A stretch of DNA of 64,000 nucleotides from Anastrepha obliqua (Eukaryota > Arthropoda > Insecta > Diptera > Tephritidae), in the NCBI RefSeq assembly GCF_027943255.1, contig NC_072894.1, positions 55,183,601-55,247,600 of the forward strand, given 5' to 3'. A program made the position numbers and the translations under genes. The notes beneath the pieces were generated by a model. It searched no databases. It saw only the letters and a program-made list of their open reading frames with translations, and was not told the DNA's origin. Below are positions 23,953-34,835 of the stretch, piece by piece (positions within the stretch are counted from its first letter, which is position 1; each line of letters begins with the position of its first letter).

Positions 23953-26900
23953 TGTTGTTGTAGCAGTATCTTCGCCCTGTCAGTGTAGTGTAATCACCGG
24001 TCGTCTTCGTCTAGCTCATCTAACTGTAGGCGGGGTGCCTTCACGTGCCGGACATATGTTTAGTATGTCGGGGTCGATTCTCGATAAGTAGGAGTTTAAC
24101 CTGCTACAGTATCCAGAACGTAATTGTGCCAAGGTTACGCGGGACTCTCGGGGAAGCTGGAGCTCTTCGTCTGCAATAGGTGGTGGTTAGACTCCAATAA
24201 CGGCATTCGGGGGTCGGGAGCTTAAGAAGGTGGTAAGGGTCTCCCGATGAATGTCGTTTATGGCCTGTCTGTACACTGTCTGATCCTGGAGTGGTCTGTC
24301 CGTTTTGTCCAGGATCTCGTCCACGTAGTTGAGGAAGTGCCTCCTGATGTGCCTGGGAGGTGGCTCAAACTCAAGCAGGTGTCTGCATGGGTGAGGCCTA
24401 CGGTGACACCCTAGCAGAAACTGATTGCTGAGCAGTTCGTTATGCTCCTTCACAGGAAGCATGTGATCCTCGTCATGCAGGTGTTGTATTGAGGACATCA
24501 GGAGACATCCTGTCGCGGTCCTAATAGCAGTATTTTGGCAGGTCTGGAGCTTCGTTCACTGCGTATCATTGGTTCCGGGCGACCAGACAGGCGCAGCATA
24601 ATTAAGAACCGGTCTTCCTATTGCTTTGAAAGTCGACAGCAACATTTCTTTGTCTTTGCCCCAAGTGCTGCCGGCAAGCGACTTGAGGACCTTGTTGTGA
24701 TTCTGTACTCTCGTTGCAATAGCGGTTGTGTGCGCTGAGAAGGAGAGCAAGCTGTCAAAGGTGACTCCCAATATTCTGGGGTTGTTTACAGTCGGTATTG
24801 GGGTATCATCGACGTGTACCTGAAGTTGCAGCTTGACCTACTTTTAGGTTTTAGGTTTCTCGCAGTGAAGAAGCGAGAAAGGCGGGCGAGGTGGTCGTTT
24901 ACTTTTGTGCATAGGCCATCAATGTCATTGCCCGACGCCATTATCGTGCAGTCGTCGGCGTATGAGACCAGTGAGACTCCCTCTGGTGGCTGGGGGAGTT
25001 TCGAAATGTAGAAATTAAAAATCAAGGGTGAAAGGACACCACCCTGCGGTACTCCCTGCTTTATTTTTCTCTGTTTTGACGTTTGGTCTCGAAATATCAT
25101 CGACGAGTGACGACCACTCAGGTAGTTCGCGGTCCACCTTTTCAGCCCTGGCGGGAGTGTCGACTGTAAAATGTCATCTAGTAGCGTGGCGTGGCTGACT
25201 GTATCGAAAGCCTATTGTAAATCCAACGCTACTAGGACAGTCCTCTCGCAGGGGCGGCTTTGGTTTAGTCCGCGGTTTACCTGGGTGTTTATGACAGTGA
25301 GTGCCGTGGTGGTGCTGCGCACTCTTCGGAAACCATGCTGGTGTGAGGCTGGAGTCAGGTGTTCTGTAAGGAGTGGGAGTAGAAGGGCTTCAAGCGTCTT
25401 CACTACTGGGGAAAGGAGAGTTATCGGACGATAGGACTCCCCTTGGTTGGCGGGTTTCCCAGGCTTCAGTAGTGGGACCACTCTCTCTAATTTCCACTTA
25501 TCAGAAAAGATGAGAGTGGCCATAGACAGGTTGAAGACCTTGGTGAGAAATTCTACTCCTAGTGGACACAGCTTTTTCAGCATCAGCATGTTTAGTCCGT
25601 CAGGGCCAATGGCTTTAGATGGTTTCATATGTTTGATGGCCCCCTGAACCTCGTCGCTGGAGAAAGCAAGCGGTGCACTGTTGTATGTCAGTTTGTGCAA
25701 CCATCTGGTGGCACAACGTTTGGATCAGTCGACCGGAGCATGCAATATAAACTGCCGGCTAAAGTAGCTCGCGCATCTCTTCGGATCCGACGAAGTACGA
25801 CCGTTAAAGGTGATATCCACCTTGTCGTTGTGCTTCGTCGGGTTCGACAGGGACCTTACGGTGGACCAGAGCTTGCTCACACTAGAGGTGAAGTTGCAGG
25901 ACTTCAGATGCTCTACCCATTTGGTCCGCTTGTGTTGGGTTACCAGTTGCCGGATCTCCGAATTGAGGTCCTTTATTCGAGGATCCCCGGGATCGGCCTG
26001 GCGTAGGCGATCACGCTAGTTCGCCAGAACAGCTGCTTCAGCTGGGAAATTGGGGCGCATGTCCCGGATCCGTCCAGCGGGTATGAAGCGAGCCGCGGCG
26101 GCTGTGATCACCTTGCGGAATGCGCGGTGATTTTTTTAAGGTTGATATATGGCCGGTGATCCGCGGAAACAAGTCGGCAGGTTTCTCGATCGAGATGATA
26201 ATGGGCAAGTGGTCTGATGCAAGCGATAGCATAGGTCGCCAGGTTATGGTATTTATTAGAACTGCGCCAGCAATTGTGATGTCAGGCGACCTGCTGCAAT
26301 TGCCCACTACCCTATTGGGGGCGTCGTCGTTTACAGTGCTGAATGTCGAATCGTCTATCTGCTCTACCAATAGCTGTCCCCAACGATCATTTGGCAGGCT
26401 TGAATGCCAAAGATCGTGATGCGCGTTAAAGTCACCTACTACCAATCGGTTTTTTCCCCTGATGAGCGCACCAATATCGGGGAGATATCCTGTCGTGCAG
26501 CAAGTGACAGGGGGTGTATAGATATTATAAATTTTGTGCTCGGCATCGCCTGACCGGACAGCTATACCTTGACATTCTAAGGTGCTGTCCCCGCGGCCGA
26601 TGCCTTCATCGATGAGACGATACTGCACTGAATGGTGGACTATGAACGCTAGGCCACCACCGTTGTCTCGCTCGCGGTCCTTTCTATGCCTTTCTAGCCG
26701 TCCCTGGTAATCAGGGGGGAGCTAGCGTGCAGTTTTGTCTTCTGGATCGCAGCTGTCTTGATACCATACCGGCTCATGAAGTCGACTATTTCGTCAATCT
26801 TGCTCGTGAGTCCGTTGCAGTTCAGTTGCAATAGCCTGAAGCGGGAGTATGGTCGTAACTCGGGGGGTGAGGGATGCGTGATGTTGTCTACGTTGGCACT

Positions 26901-27619
26901 GCTGTGCGTTCCGCAAAATTGTTTGTGGCCTTTGTGGCGGCCGGCCCACTGGGGGCGGTTGCGGGTGCAGAGCTCTGCAGCAGGGGGCAACGAAGTCGCG
27001 TGTCCACTCACGGGTGGTGTGCAGGCCGGAGCACTCCCGAAAATGGCACCAGCCACTGCAGGAATTGCATTGGACAGTTGTCCAGTTCCGAGGAACTACG
27101 GTCCGACACACTGAGCAGATTGTGCGGGGGACCAAGAGCTGCTGGTTTGTCCCCGCACTGGGGTAGGAGCAGGAGGGTTGTGGGTCAGAGACGGAGTTGT
27201 GTTGCTCGTGGGGGCTCCTTACCGTTGAGGTGTTGTTGATGGCGGCAGTGAAACGTGCCGGCACTGAGGGCAGTGTCGCCGTTGAGGCAGGGGCCCCCTG
27301 TGAGCGGGAGCAACACGTGGCCACATACCTTGTGTACCACTCCCTGTGAGTCTTAAGGCCTGAGCAGGTCTTAAGATGTCACCACCCGTTGCACTTATTA
27401 CACCTAACCGAGGTGGAGTTCGGGTGGAGCCGTTTGTGGCAAATGCAGCAGTAAAATACCTCTGGTTGGGTTCGACGCCAGCCCGGAAGAGAAGTATTTG
27501 GAGCAAACTTGCTGCAATGAGTTGCTCCTGTGACGAAAGATTGGGAGTGGGACACGGTACACTAGACAGGGCTAGTTTACTGGGGCGGCAGCCCTTGGTC
27601 GGAATGTTTGTGCTTGTTT
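23953..27619 (-). mobile_element. Near-full-length jockey-type LINE
   Basis: 3.67 kb flanked by GTTTGTGGT at 23,944-23,952 and again at 27,620-27,628. The right arm has the uninterrupted site (near 37,760), so this is a left-arm insertion after duplication. Read on the minus strand it has zinc-finger, endonuclease and reverse transcriptase regions, and a short 3' end rich in CAACAA. GC content is visibly higher than in the surrounding arm, a feature of the element itself. The 5' end is probably truncated, because the first zinc finger starts almost at once. Confidence 0.9.
23994..27619 (-). pseudogene. LINE polyprotein: PHD-like fingers, endonuclease, reverse transcriptase
   Basis: Order on the minus strand. 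A first PHD-like finger (CCICHKRLHPN, then CNKCNGW-stop-HLKTCSGL) lies around 27,360-27,470. A second (CSVCRTVVPRNW, CNSCSGWCHFRECSGL) lies around 27,040-27,140. An apurinic-type endonuclease starts with LLQLNCNGLTSKIDE near 26,830 and carries GDFNAHHDLW and SDHLPIIIS. The usual catalytic Glu of IQETKL is Lys here (AIQKTKL). Reverse transcriptase motifs include GPDGLNMLMLKKL, QGVPQGGVLSPLIF and SYADDCTIMAS (24,930-25,050), then PVLNYAAPVWSPG. The C-terminus LDELDEDD ends at the stop at 23,994. Stops (for example before AFDTV near 25,212) and frame shifts make it dead. Confidence 0.88.
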
Positions 27620-27628
27620 GTTTGTGGT

Positions 27629-28016
27629 GCATTATTGCGGCTTTGATAAAGGTTAAGTAGAACTTTTGTGGCTATACAAGGTTTACCGATCTGTTTGACA
27701 ACCAAAATGGAAAATTTATTTTAATTAATAAAACCCAAAGAATCTCTATAGAATTTGTTCATCCACTTTACAAAACCAATGTGCTCAAATTTGGAAAATT
27801 CATAAATTGTAGACCCGACACTCCATTAATTTTCATTTAAAAATTGCAGCAAACTCTCTTACTCTTTGGAAACTCCGACTTCACTTACATACCTCAAATT
27901 CATTGGCCAAAAATTCCGCACTTTTCTCATTTAATTTAGCTGGAGGCAATCCAAATAATGAATTTCCTATGAATTTGTAGACGGATCTGCAAATAAGAAA
28001 ATATTTCCATGTTATA
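27629..28016. repeat. Strongly diverged left-arm block next to the Helitron
   Basis: Mirrors 37,345-37,765 but with many substitutions and indels, including about 35 extra bases in the right arm near 37,530-37,570. This contrasts sharply with the nearly identical tract on the other side of the Helitron. It contains one exon of the central unknown gene (27,893-27,986). Confidence 0.8.
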
Positions 28017-28276
28017 TCTATATATATAAAAAGAAGTTACATTTCCTTGGTAATCTTATAACTCAAGAACCGCCGAACCGATTAACACAAAAATTTCTTT
28101 TCTATCTTTGAGGAGGTGGTTTGTGTGAAGTTTGATTGAAATCGGTGCAGCCGTTCCTGACATTTTATGTGAGTAATGGTTTCCTCTCATACGAAATGCC
28201 TGTAATATACTGTTTTTTGAAATAATTTTCAATATTTCGCTATTACATTTAATTAGTAATATATTGTACTGAAAGA

Positions 28277-31200
28277 ATGCCACGTACAAGACGAGCAAAC
28301 ATTGGCAGACGCTCACTTCAATCAAATGCTACAGCATTAAATCGAAGATCACAAAGTGAAGAAGATCGTGTTCGACGAAATGAAGTGGAAACACAACGAT
28401 ACAAACGGAGAAATCAGTTGGTTAATAGTGAAGCACCAAGAAACCGTCGTGGGCGTACGTCCGTTTTTGATATACATCAAATGGAACGTGCGGCTTTCAA
28501 TTACGATGCCACCATTGATTACAGCATGCATGCATACATTGGCCAAATGAATGTAGAATGTATACATTGCAAAGCAATTAAATTCAGAAACGAAACGCCT
28601 GGTATGTGCTGTGCTGGTGGGAAAGTCAAATTGCCGGTGCTAGAACTTCCGCCAGAACCTTTGCATTCATTGGTTTTTGGCAATTCACCAACATCGAAGC
28701 ATTTCATCTTAAACATTAAAAAATACAATTCATGCTTTCAAATGACATCTTTTGGAGCTACAAATATTATAAGAGATGGATTTATGCCGACGTTTAAGGT
28801 TATTACTTCGTTTGATGTGTTCGATGTTTTTAAATATTCAGATCCGTTTTCTACATATATTTCTCGAACTTTACAGATTCAAGGTCAAATATACCATAGA
28901 GCTGGGTCTTTACTACCATACCCAGATGGTGACCATCAATTTTTGCAAATATATTTTATTGGTGATGAGAATCGTGAATTAGATCAGCGCTGTGCAATTT
29001 CGACGAATACGAGAAGATCAATCGTGAATGAATTGCAAACAATGTTCCGTCAACACAATGAATTGGTGAAATTGTTCAAAGTGGCACTCGATCTGATGCC
29101 CACCGATTGCCACAAAATCATAATAAAAGCCGATAAAACACCAATTGGGGAGCACACCAGACGATTCAATGTACCAACGATTGATGAAGTAGCCATTGTT
29201 GTGGTTGGTGAACAGTTTCGGCCACGAGATATTGTTTTGTATTGTAGAAATGAGCAATTACAACGTATTTCAGAACTCCATCGCTGTTATGATGCATTGC
29301 AATACCCCATTTTGTTTTGGAGAGGGGACGATGGCTATCATATCAACATACCAATGATAAATCCAACAACTGGTACATACACATTTTATTTTTGTTTAAA
29401 TATGATTTTTAAACAATTTTCATACGCTAATTAATTTTTGCATTACAGGTCAAAAATCAACGAAAGCCGTCAGTGCGATGAATTTTTATTCGTATCGATT
29501 GATGATTCGCCCTCAAGAAAACAATTTTATTTTGCGATGCAATCAACTTTCGCATCAATATATCGTCGATATGTACGCCAAAATTGAAAGTGAGAGATTC
29601 AATTTCATCCGTCACAATCAAGCCCGATTGAGATCAGAGGAATACATACATTTGCGTGACGCAATAATCAATGATACAAATGTGAATGATATCGGCCGTT
29701 TAACAATTTTACCATCATCATATGTTGGTAGCCCACGTCATATGCATGAATATACGCAAGATGCGATGACATATGTACGAAATTATGGGCGACCGGATCT
29801 ATTCATCACATTTACATGCAATCCGAAGTGGGTCGATGTGTCTGATTGTTTATTTGATGGTCAGGTGCCAAAAGATCGGCATGACATAACGGCCCGTGTA
29901 TTTCAACAAAAATTGAAAAAATTAATGGATCTGATTGTCAAACTCCGTGTATTTGGAGAAGTGCGGTGCTTTATGTATACCATAGAGTGGCAAAAAAGGG
30001 GCTTACCTCACGCACATATCTTGATTTGGTTGGTACACAAAATAACACCTGATATGATTGATACTGTCATATCGGCCGAAATTCCAGATCAAACCATCGA
30101 CCCAGGATTACTCGAAGTTGTCACGAAAAATTTGATTCACGGTCCCTGTGGTGATATTAATCGAAATTCTCCCTGTATGATTGATGGCAAATGTTCGAAA
30201 CGTTTTCCAAAACAAATGATTGCTGAAACAATTACAGGAGATGATGGATATCCACAGTATCGTCGACGATCAACTGAAGACAACGGTAAATCAACTGTAA
30301 TTAAACTTCAAAATCAAGATGTTGAAATCGATAACCGGTGGATAGTTCCGTACTCACCGATACTGTCAAAAATGTTCAACGCTCACATAAATGTAGAATA
30401 TTGCAATTCTGTAAAATCAATCAAATATATTTGCAAGTATGTGAATAAGGGCAGCGATATGGCTGTTTTTGGAGTGGCTCCTGAAAATAGTCATGATGAA
30501 ATTTTACAGTATCAAATGGGGCGCTATATTAGTACGAATGAAGCTGTATGGCGTATTTTATCGTTTCCAATTCATGACAGACATCCGGTTGTTGTACATT
30601 TGGCAGTTCATCTTGAAAACGGCCAACGTGTTTACTTCACTGCTGCAAATGCCGCACAAAGAGCAGTAGAACCACGAGCAACTACACTGACAGCTTTTTT
30701 CCAGTTATGTGAAACGGATGAATTTGCCAGGACTTTGCTATATTCGGAAGTGCCACACTATTTCACATGGAATGCATCAACAAAAAAATTTCAACGTCGC
30801 AAACAAGGCACATCTGTTGATGGTTATCCAGGTATTTTTCGAACAGATGCTTTGGGACGCATTTATACAGTTAGTCCAGCTAATATTGAATGTTTTTACT
30901 TGCGACTTTTGTTGGTGAACGTACATGGACCGCAATCATTCCAATATTTACGAACTATCAATGGTCAAATGTGCGCCACATACCGTGAAGCATGTCACCA
31001 ATTGCATTTGCTGGAAGATGATACGCATTGGGATTCTACGCTTCGTGATGCATCAATTTCATCTCCACCAAATCAAATTCGTATGTTATTTGCGATCATA
31101 ATATCAACATGTTTTCCATCAAATCCACTGGAATTGTGGAATAAATACAAAGATTTCATGGCTGAAGACATTTTGATTCGACTTCAACATCCTGCATTGC

Positions 31201-32765
31201 TGCTGACATTGGAAATGTATAATGAAGCCTTGATAATGCTCGAAGATTTGTGCCTTACTATTGCAAATAAAGCATTAGGGCAATTAGGATTGACTCAACC
31301 AAATCGTCCAATGCATGATTTATTTGAACGAGAATTGCAACGCGAACAGCAATTCGATCGTGATGAATTGCGTGCGTTCGTACAAACGTATACTCCACAA
31401 TTAAATGATCAACAAAAAGATGCATATGACAAAGTGATGCAAGCTGTCAATGACAACACTGGTGGATTGTATTTTTTGGATGCACCTGGCGGCACTGGAA
31501 AAACATTTTTGATATCATTGATATTGGCAACGGTTCGGTCGGAACGAAAAGTCGCATTGGCACTTGCTTCTTCCGGTATTGCAGCTACATTACTTGATGG
31601 CGGCCACACAGCACATTCCGCCTTGAAATTGCCATTGAACATGCAAGCAATTGAAACACCAACATGCAATATTTCAAGGAGTTCTGGAATGGCTAAAGTC
31701 TTGCAACAAACATCGATTATTTTATGGGACGAATGTCCAATGGCCCATAAAAAATCTTTGGAAGCCTTAAGTCGAACATTGCAAGATTTGAGACAGAGTC
31801 AACAGCTGTTTGGCGGTGCATTAATATTATTATCTGGTGATTTTCGTCAAACGTTGCCTGTTATTCCGAGATCAACACCAGCTGATGAAATTAATGCATG
31901 TTTGAAAAGTTCATTTTTGTGGGCACACGTACAAAGGCTTTCGTTGACGACCAACATGCGTGTACGTCTTCAAAATGATTCATCAGCACGTGAGTTTTCA
32001 AAGCAATTGCTGAAGATTGGCGATGGAAAAATTGCAAGTGATCAAAATGGGTTTATCATGTTACCGAATAATTTTTGCATAATTGTATCATCAAAACAAG
32101 AACTCATTGATCGCGTTTTCCCAAATATTGTTCAAAATTATAATAACCATGATTGGTTACGAGAACGTGCAATTTTAGCACCAAAAAATATCAATGTCAA
32201 CGAAATCAATTTCCACATCCAGGAAAAATTGCCAGGTGATTCGGTAACATATAAATCCATTGATACTGCTATGAATAATGAAGACGCAGTCAATTATCCG
32301 GTCGAATTTTTAAATTCTTTGGAACCACCAGGCATGCCACCGCATAATTTGAATTTGAAAGTTGGTTCATCGATTATACTTCTCCGAAATCTTAATGCAC
32401 CGAAACTTTGTAATGGGACGAGACTTTCAGTGAAGATTTTGATGCCAAATTTAATTCAAGCAACAATTCTCACTGGCAAAGCAAAAGGTGAAATTGTACC
32501 AATACCACGCATCCCATTAATACCAACGGACATGCCATTCGAATTTAAACGTCTTCAATTTCCTGTTCGGCTATCTTTTGCTATGACCGTAAACAAAGCC
32601 CAAGGGCAAACGCTCCAGGTGTGTGGAGTTAATTTAGAGGAAACTTGCTTTTCCCACGGCCAACTATACGTTGCATGTTCGAGAGTTGGAGCGCCACAAA
32701 ATTTGTTTATTTATGCACCACAAAATAAAACAAAAAATGTTGTGTATACAATTGTACTAAATTAA
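28277..32765 (+). CDS. Helitron Rep-helicase transposase (two exons)
   Basis: Exon 1 is 28,277-29,372 and exon 2 is 29,449-32,765. Together they give 1,470 residues in one frame ending in TAA. The protein nicks and replicates DNA by a rolling-circle mechanism. The N-terminus has a Cys-rich motif (CIHCKAIKFRN then GMCC, about residues 96-112). The Rep domain shows FITFTCNPKW (about 484), the HUH motif PHAHILIW (His 553 and 555), and the paired tyrosines of YICKY (692 and 696). The Pif1-type helicase shows DAPGGTGKTFL (about 1,043), ILWDECPMA, LLSGDFRQTLPV, TVNKAQGQTL and LYVACSRVG. All expected catalytic residues are present and no stop is seen, so activity is plausible. The start is the first ATG in the frame. 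Confidence 0.93.
29373..29448 (+). other. 76-bp intron in the Helitron transposase gene
   Basis: The donor is G/GTACAT after codon ACT and the acceptor is TTGCATTACAG. An insect-like branch site, CTAAT, lies about 20 bases upstream of the acceptor (29,427-29,431). Removal joins PTTG to QKSTKAVSAMNF in frame, whereas reading through ends at a stop at 29,434. Inferred from sequence, without transcript evidence. Confidence 0.85.
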
Positions 32766-32849
32766 ACGTTGCTTTTCTTTATCAGAAATAAAAATAAAAA
32801 TTATTTCATTTTATTTTGTACGTTATTGTGTTCACAAATCAAATCTTTT

Positions 32850-32963
32850 TAGCAATCAATTTTTTATCGAATTGCAAGTCATTTTGGACGAAAATATAAT
32901 AAAAAATTGAATGCTCCAGGAGGAACTGGAAAAACATTTTTAACTTTATTTATTTTAGCATAA
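32850..32963 (+). pseudogene. Extra Pif1 helicase Walker A scrap after the transposase
   Basis: 85-200 bases after the Helitron stop, another frame reads ASHFGRKYNKKLNAPGG and continues TGKTFLTLFILA before a stop. The core NAPGGTGKTFL matches the DAPGGTGKTFL of the helicase upstream. The DNA differs enough (GGAGGAACTGGAAAA against GGCGGCACTGGAAAA) to suggest a fragment from another Helitron lineage rather than a recent tandem copy. Confidence 0.65.
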
Positions 32964-33224
32964 TTTATTTAGCGTAAAAAATTGCAATGGATATTAAAGA
33001 ATCAAAGTTTAATTACAAGTTTTTATCGGCTCTTTCACCTTACCTGTATATAGGTGACCACCAAAATCAAATTTTAAAAAAGTACAGAGAAGGCTATTGT
33101 GACTAATTTAACTGTTTAAACATTTTACAAGTTCTATAAAGAAAACTTAATATGAAAAATTTTTTGCGATATAAAAAAAAAACATTTTATGTATGGTGGT
33201 GCGAAGCCCACTGGGTAATGCTAG

Positions 33225-34164
33225 TAATATATATACATATATTTCCAAAACGTTGCCTTAAGTCCACACCCTCTAGCTCTTCCTCTTTGTTCGCTATTGC
33301 ATTGATAACTAAGCCAGGTTCATATGAGCATAACTCTGGCAAATTCCATTTTTTAAATTGCTATGTTGTTAAAACTCAGTGATCCGCACTCCTCATGTAC
33401 ATTAGTTTCAGCCATCTCGATACGCTGATTCATATAGTCTACAATTTATGCGAACTGCGATTTAAATGAATAGGTACCGAGAAAATTATACTTCATATTT
33501 TCCCGAGTATACTGTTTGTTAAATTTCGAAGCAGTAATCACTTCATCAACGCTTCTAGGGCTACAACCATTTTCTTCTAAATGGCTCAAAACCTTCTTTT
33601 TCATGTAACCATACACTTGAATTTTTCCCCCAAATACGCATATTTTTGCTTCTTGGGGATCCGGTGCCTGCGCTAGGGCATTGCTAAAATAATAGAAACA
33701 TTTGAAACTGAATATTTGAGAGGATTTTAGTACCTCTCATGATTGGTTGCAGGTTTCGTTAATGATGTTTCTATTTTGTCAAGCTGTTTTTCTGTTTCCA
33801 CAAGAAGGTTCCTCTGGCCTGGCTAGTTCCTCCTCTAAGATACATTTCTCGTCAGGCCGCTGACTCCTGCAACCATAAAAGAACAATAATAATCAACAAA
33901 GAAAATTATTTCTCAAAACACTTACTTATCTCCTTCAATAACTTCCTCCATATTACCAATTTGTATACTTTTTACACTTGCACACAACGCCGCAGCCAGC
34001 TGTTTCAACGCAATGAACAGAAATGAACATTAATGCTGCCATATCGTACATATTTTCTAAATAAGGTAGTATTAAAATTAAAATAAATTATTTAATATAT
34101 TATATATAAGAAAACAGAATTCGTAAAATCAATTATATATGTTAACTTAAAAAATTATTAAAAT
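33225..34164. repeat. Near-identical inner arm tract (left)
   Basis: Paired base for base with 36,413-37,344. The coordinate sum is constant at 70,577 from 34,164 down to about 33,265, meaning no indels. I find about one difference inside (near 34,150) and a few at about 33,260 and in the TA repeat at its outer edge. This is far above the identity of the next arm block. Confidence 0.88.
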
Positions 34165-34299
34165 CTAATTAACAAATTATTTAAAAGTTAGACCGTAAGT
34201 TAGTTTAAGTTGGCAAAAAAGGCCAAAAAGCAAGTAATATGCTTATATCTATTCAATTCTAATTTCGAAATTTAGAATCAAATATATTAGAAACAGCTG

Positions 34300-34521
34300 T
34301 TGTGCAAAAAAATAAAATTTTTATTTCCAGATTTAAAAAAACTAAATGAGAAACATTGCAATATTGCGGAGTACAGTATTTGTAGTTTCTATTTAAAGGA
34401 AGAACCGCCTGCAAAAAAACTTCTGGAAGATAAAGTCGTATTGATGAATATAAAAGGAATGTGTAGTGTTTTCTTAATAGTGTTTAACCGTGTTTTATTA
34501 AAATATTACACCTACTCATAG
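34300..34521 (+). pseudogene. Exon-like ORF in the spacer, unknown
   Basis: Preceded by the acceptor-like TTTTTATTTCCAG at about 34,330. The frame reads LKKLNEKHCNIAEYSICSF and then YLKEEPPAKKLLEDKVVLM. It may be a piece of the gene whose two copies diverge from the spacer, or of a lost transposon. No domain recognised. Confidence 0.3.
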
Positions 34522-34574
34522 CGGCATTTAGTTCCAGTGAGCCAATTGCATTATTTTTATGGTTTGTTAGTCAC

Positions 34575-34830
34575 AATGAATGTAGTTTTCAGGGCATTGG
34601 TCACAGAAGTGGACAGACTACCACTCGGAAGTGCGCAGGTTCGAATCTTCGCGCATGAATTATATAAAAAGCAAGCCAAGGCAAACCTCCAAGTGTATTT
34701 TTACCATTAAAAAGCCCCTCATAAAAAACAATTTGCCGTTCGGAGTCGGCTTAAAAAAGTATGTCCCTCCACTTGTGAAACAACATCAAGACGCATACCA
34801 AATACTCACAAATAAACACAAATTATATAT
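34575..34830 (+). mobile_element. tRNA-derived SINE
   Basis: B box GGTTCGAATCT at 34,638-34,648, then AAACCTCCAAG, CCGTTCGGAGTCGGCTTAAA (34,737-34,756) and CAACATCAAGACGCATACC. The same family occurs at 39,413-39,631 (minus) and 63,868-64,000 (plus). I recall related sequences as common in tephritid genomes, but that is memory and not shown here. It directly precedes the truncated LINE. Confidence 0.75.
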
Positions 34831-34835
34831 GTGTT

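Larger units (their letters stand above)
28017..33224 (+). mobile_element. Autonomous-looking Helitron
   Basis: 5.2 kb starting TCTATATATATAAAAAG and ending GGGTAATGCTAG. The CTAG end is preceded by a GC-richer hairpin-capable stretch (GTGGTGCGAAGCCCAC, 33,196-33,211). It sits between A (28,016) and T (33,225) with no target duplication, the Helitron hallmark. Joining the flanks gives CCATGTTATATAATATATA, which is found uninterrupted (complement) in the right arm near 37,345-37,370. It encodes one Rep-helicase. Insertion is left-arm-specific and therefore later than the palindrome. Confidence 0.95.
27893..33951 (-). pseudogene. Central multi-exon gene of unknown function, left copy, split by Helitron
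   Basis: Mirror of 36,626-37,483. The start codon is at 33,951 on the minus strand (MEEVIEGDK), with exon 3 ending at the stop at 33,446. A later 94-bp exon (27,893-27,986) reads SVYKFIGNSLFGLPPAKLNE, then KSAEFLANEFE, bounded by CAG and GTATGTAAG. This exon is still open here, whereas the right copy has a stop in it. The Helitron (28,017-33,224) lies in the TA-rich intron between exons. The same frame disruption in exon 2 as in the right copy makes a full product unlikely. No family recognised. Confidence 0.5.

Noticed and set aside
24535..27660. Plus-strand ORFs across the jockey-type LINE (such as 25,629-26,006, 26,758-27,114, 26,874-27,239)
   Set aside because: They are complements of the endonuclease and reverse transcriptase coding strand in GC-richer DNA. 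No independent motif.
28349..28567. Antisense and alternate-frame ORFs over the Helitron gene (also 28,356-28,550, 30,469-30,669, 31,409-31,669)
   Set aside because: They overlap the well-supported Rep-helicase frame and have no domain of their own.
34585..34660. Possible functional tRNA gene at the SINE B box (likewise 63,868-63,915)
   Set aside because: The cloverleaf cannot be completed, the A box is degenerate, and a SINE body follows directly.
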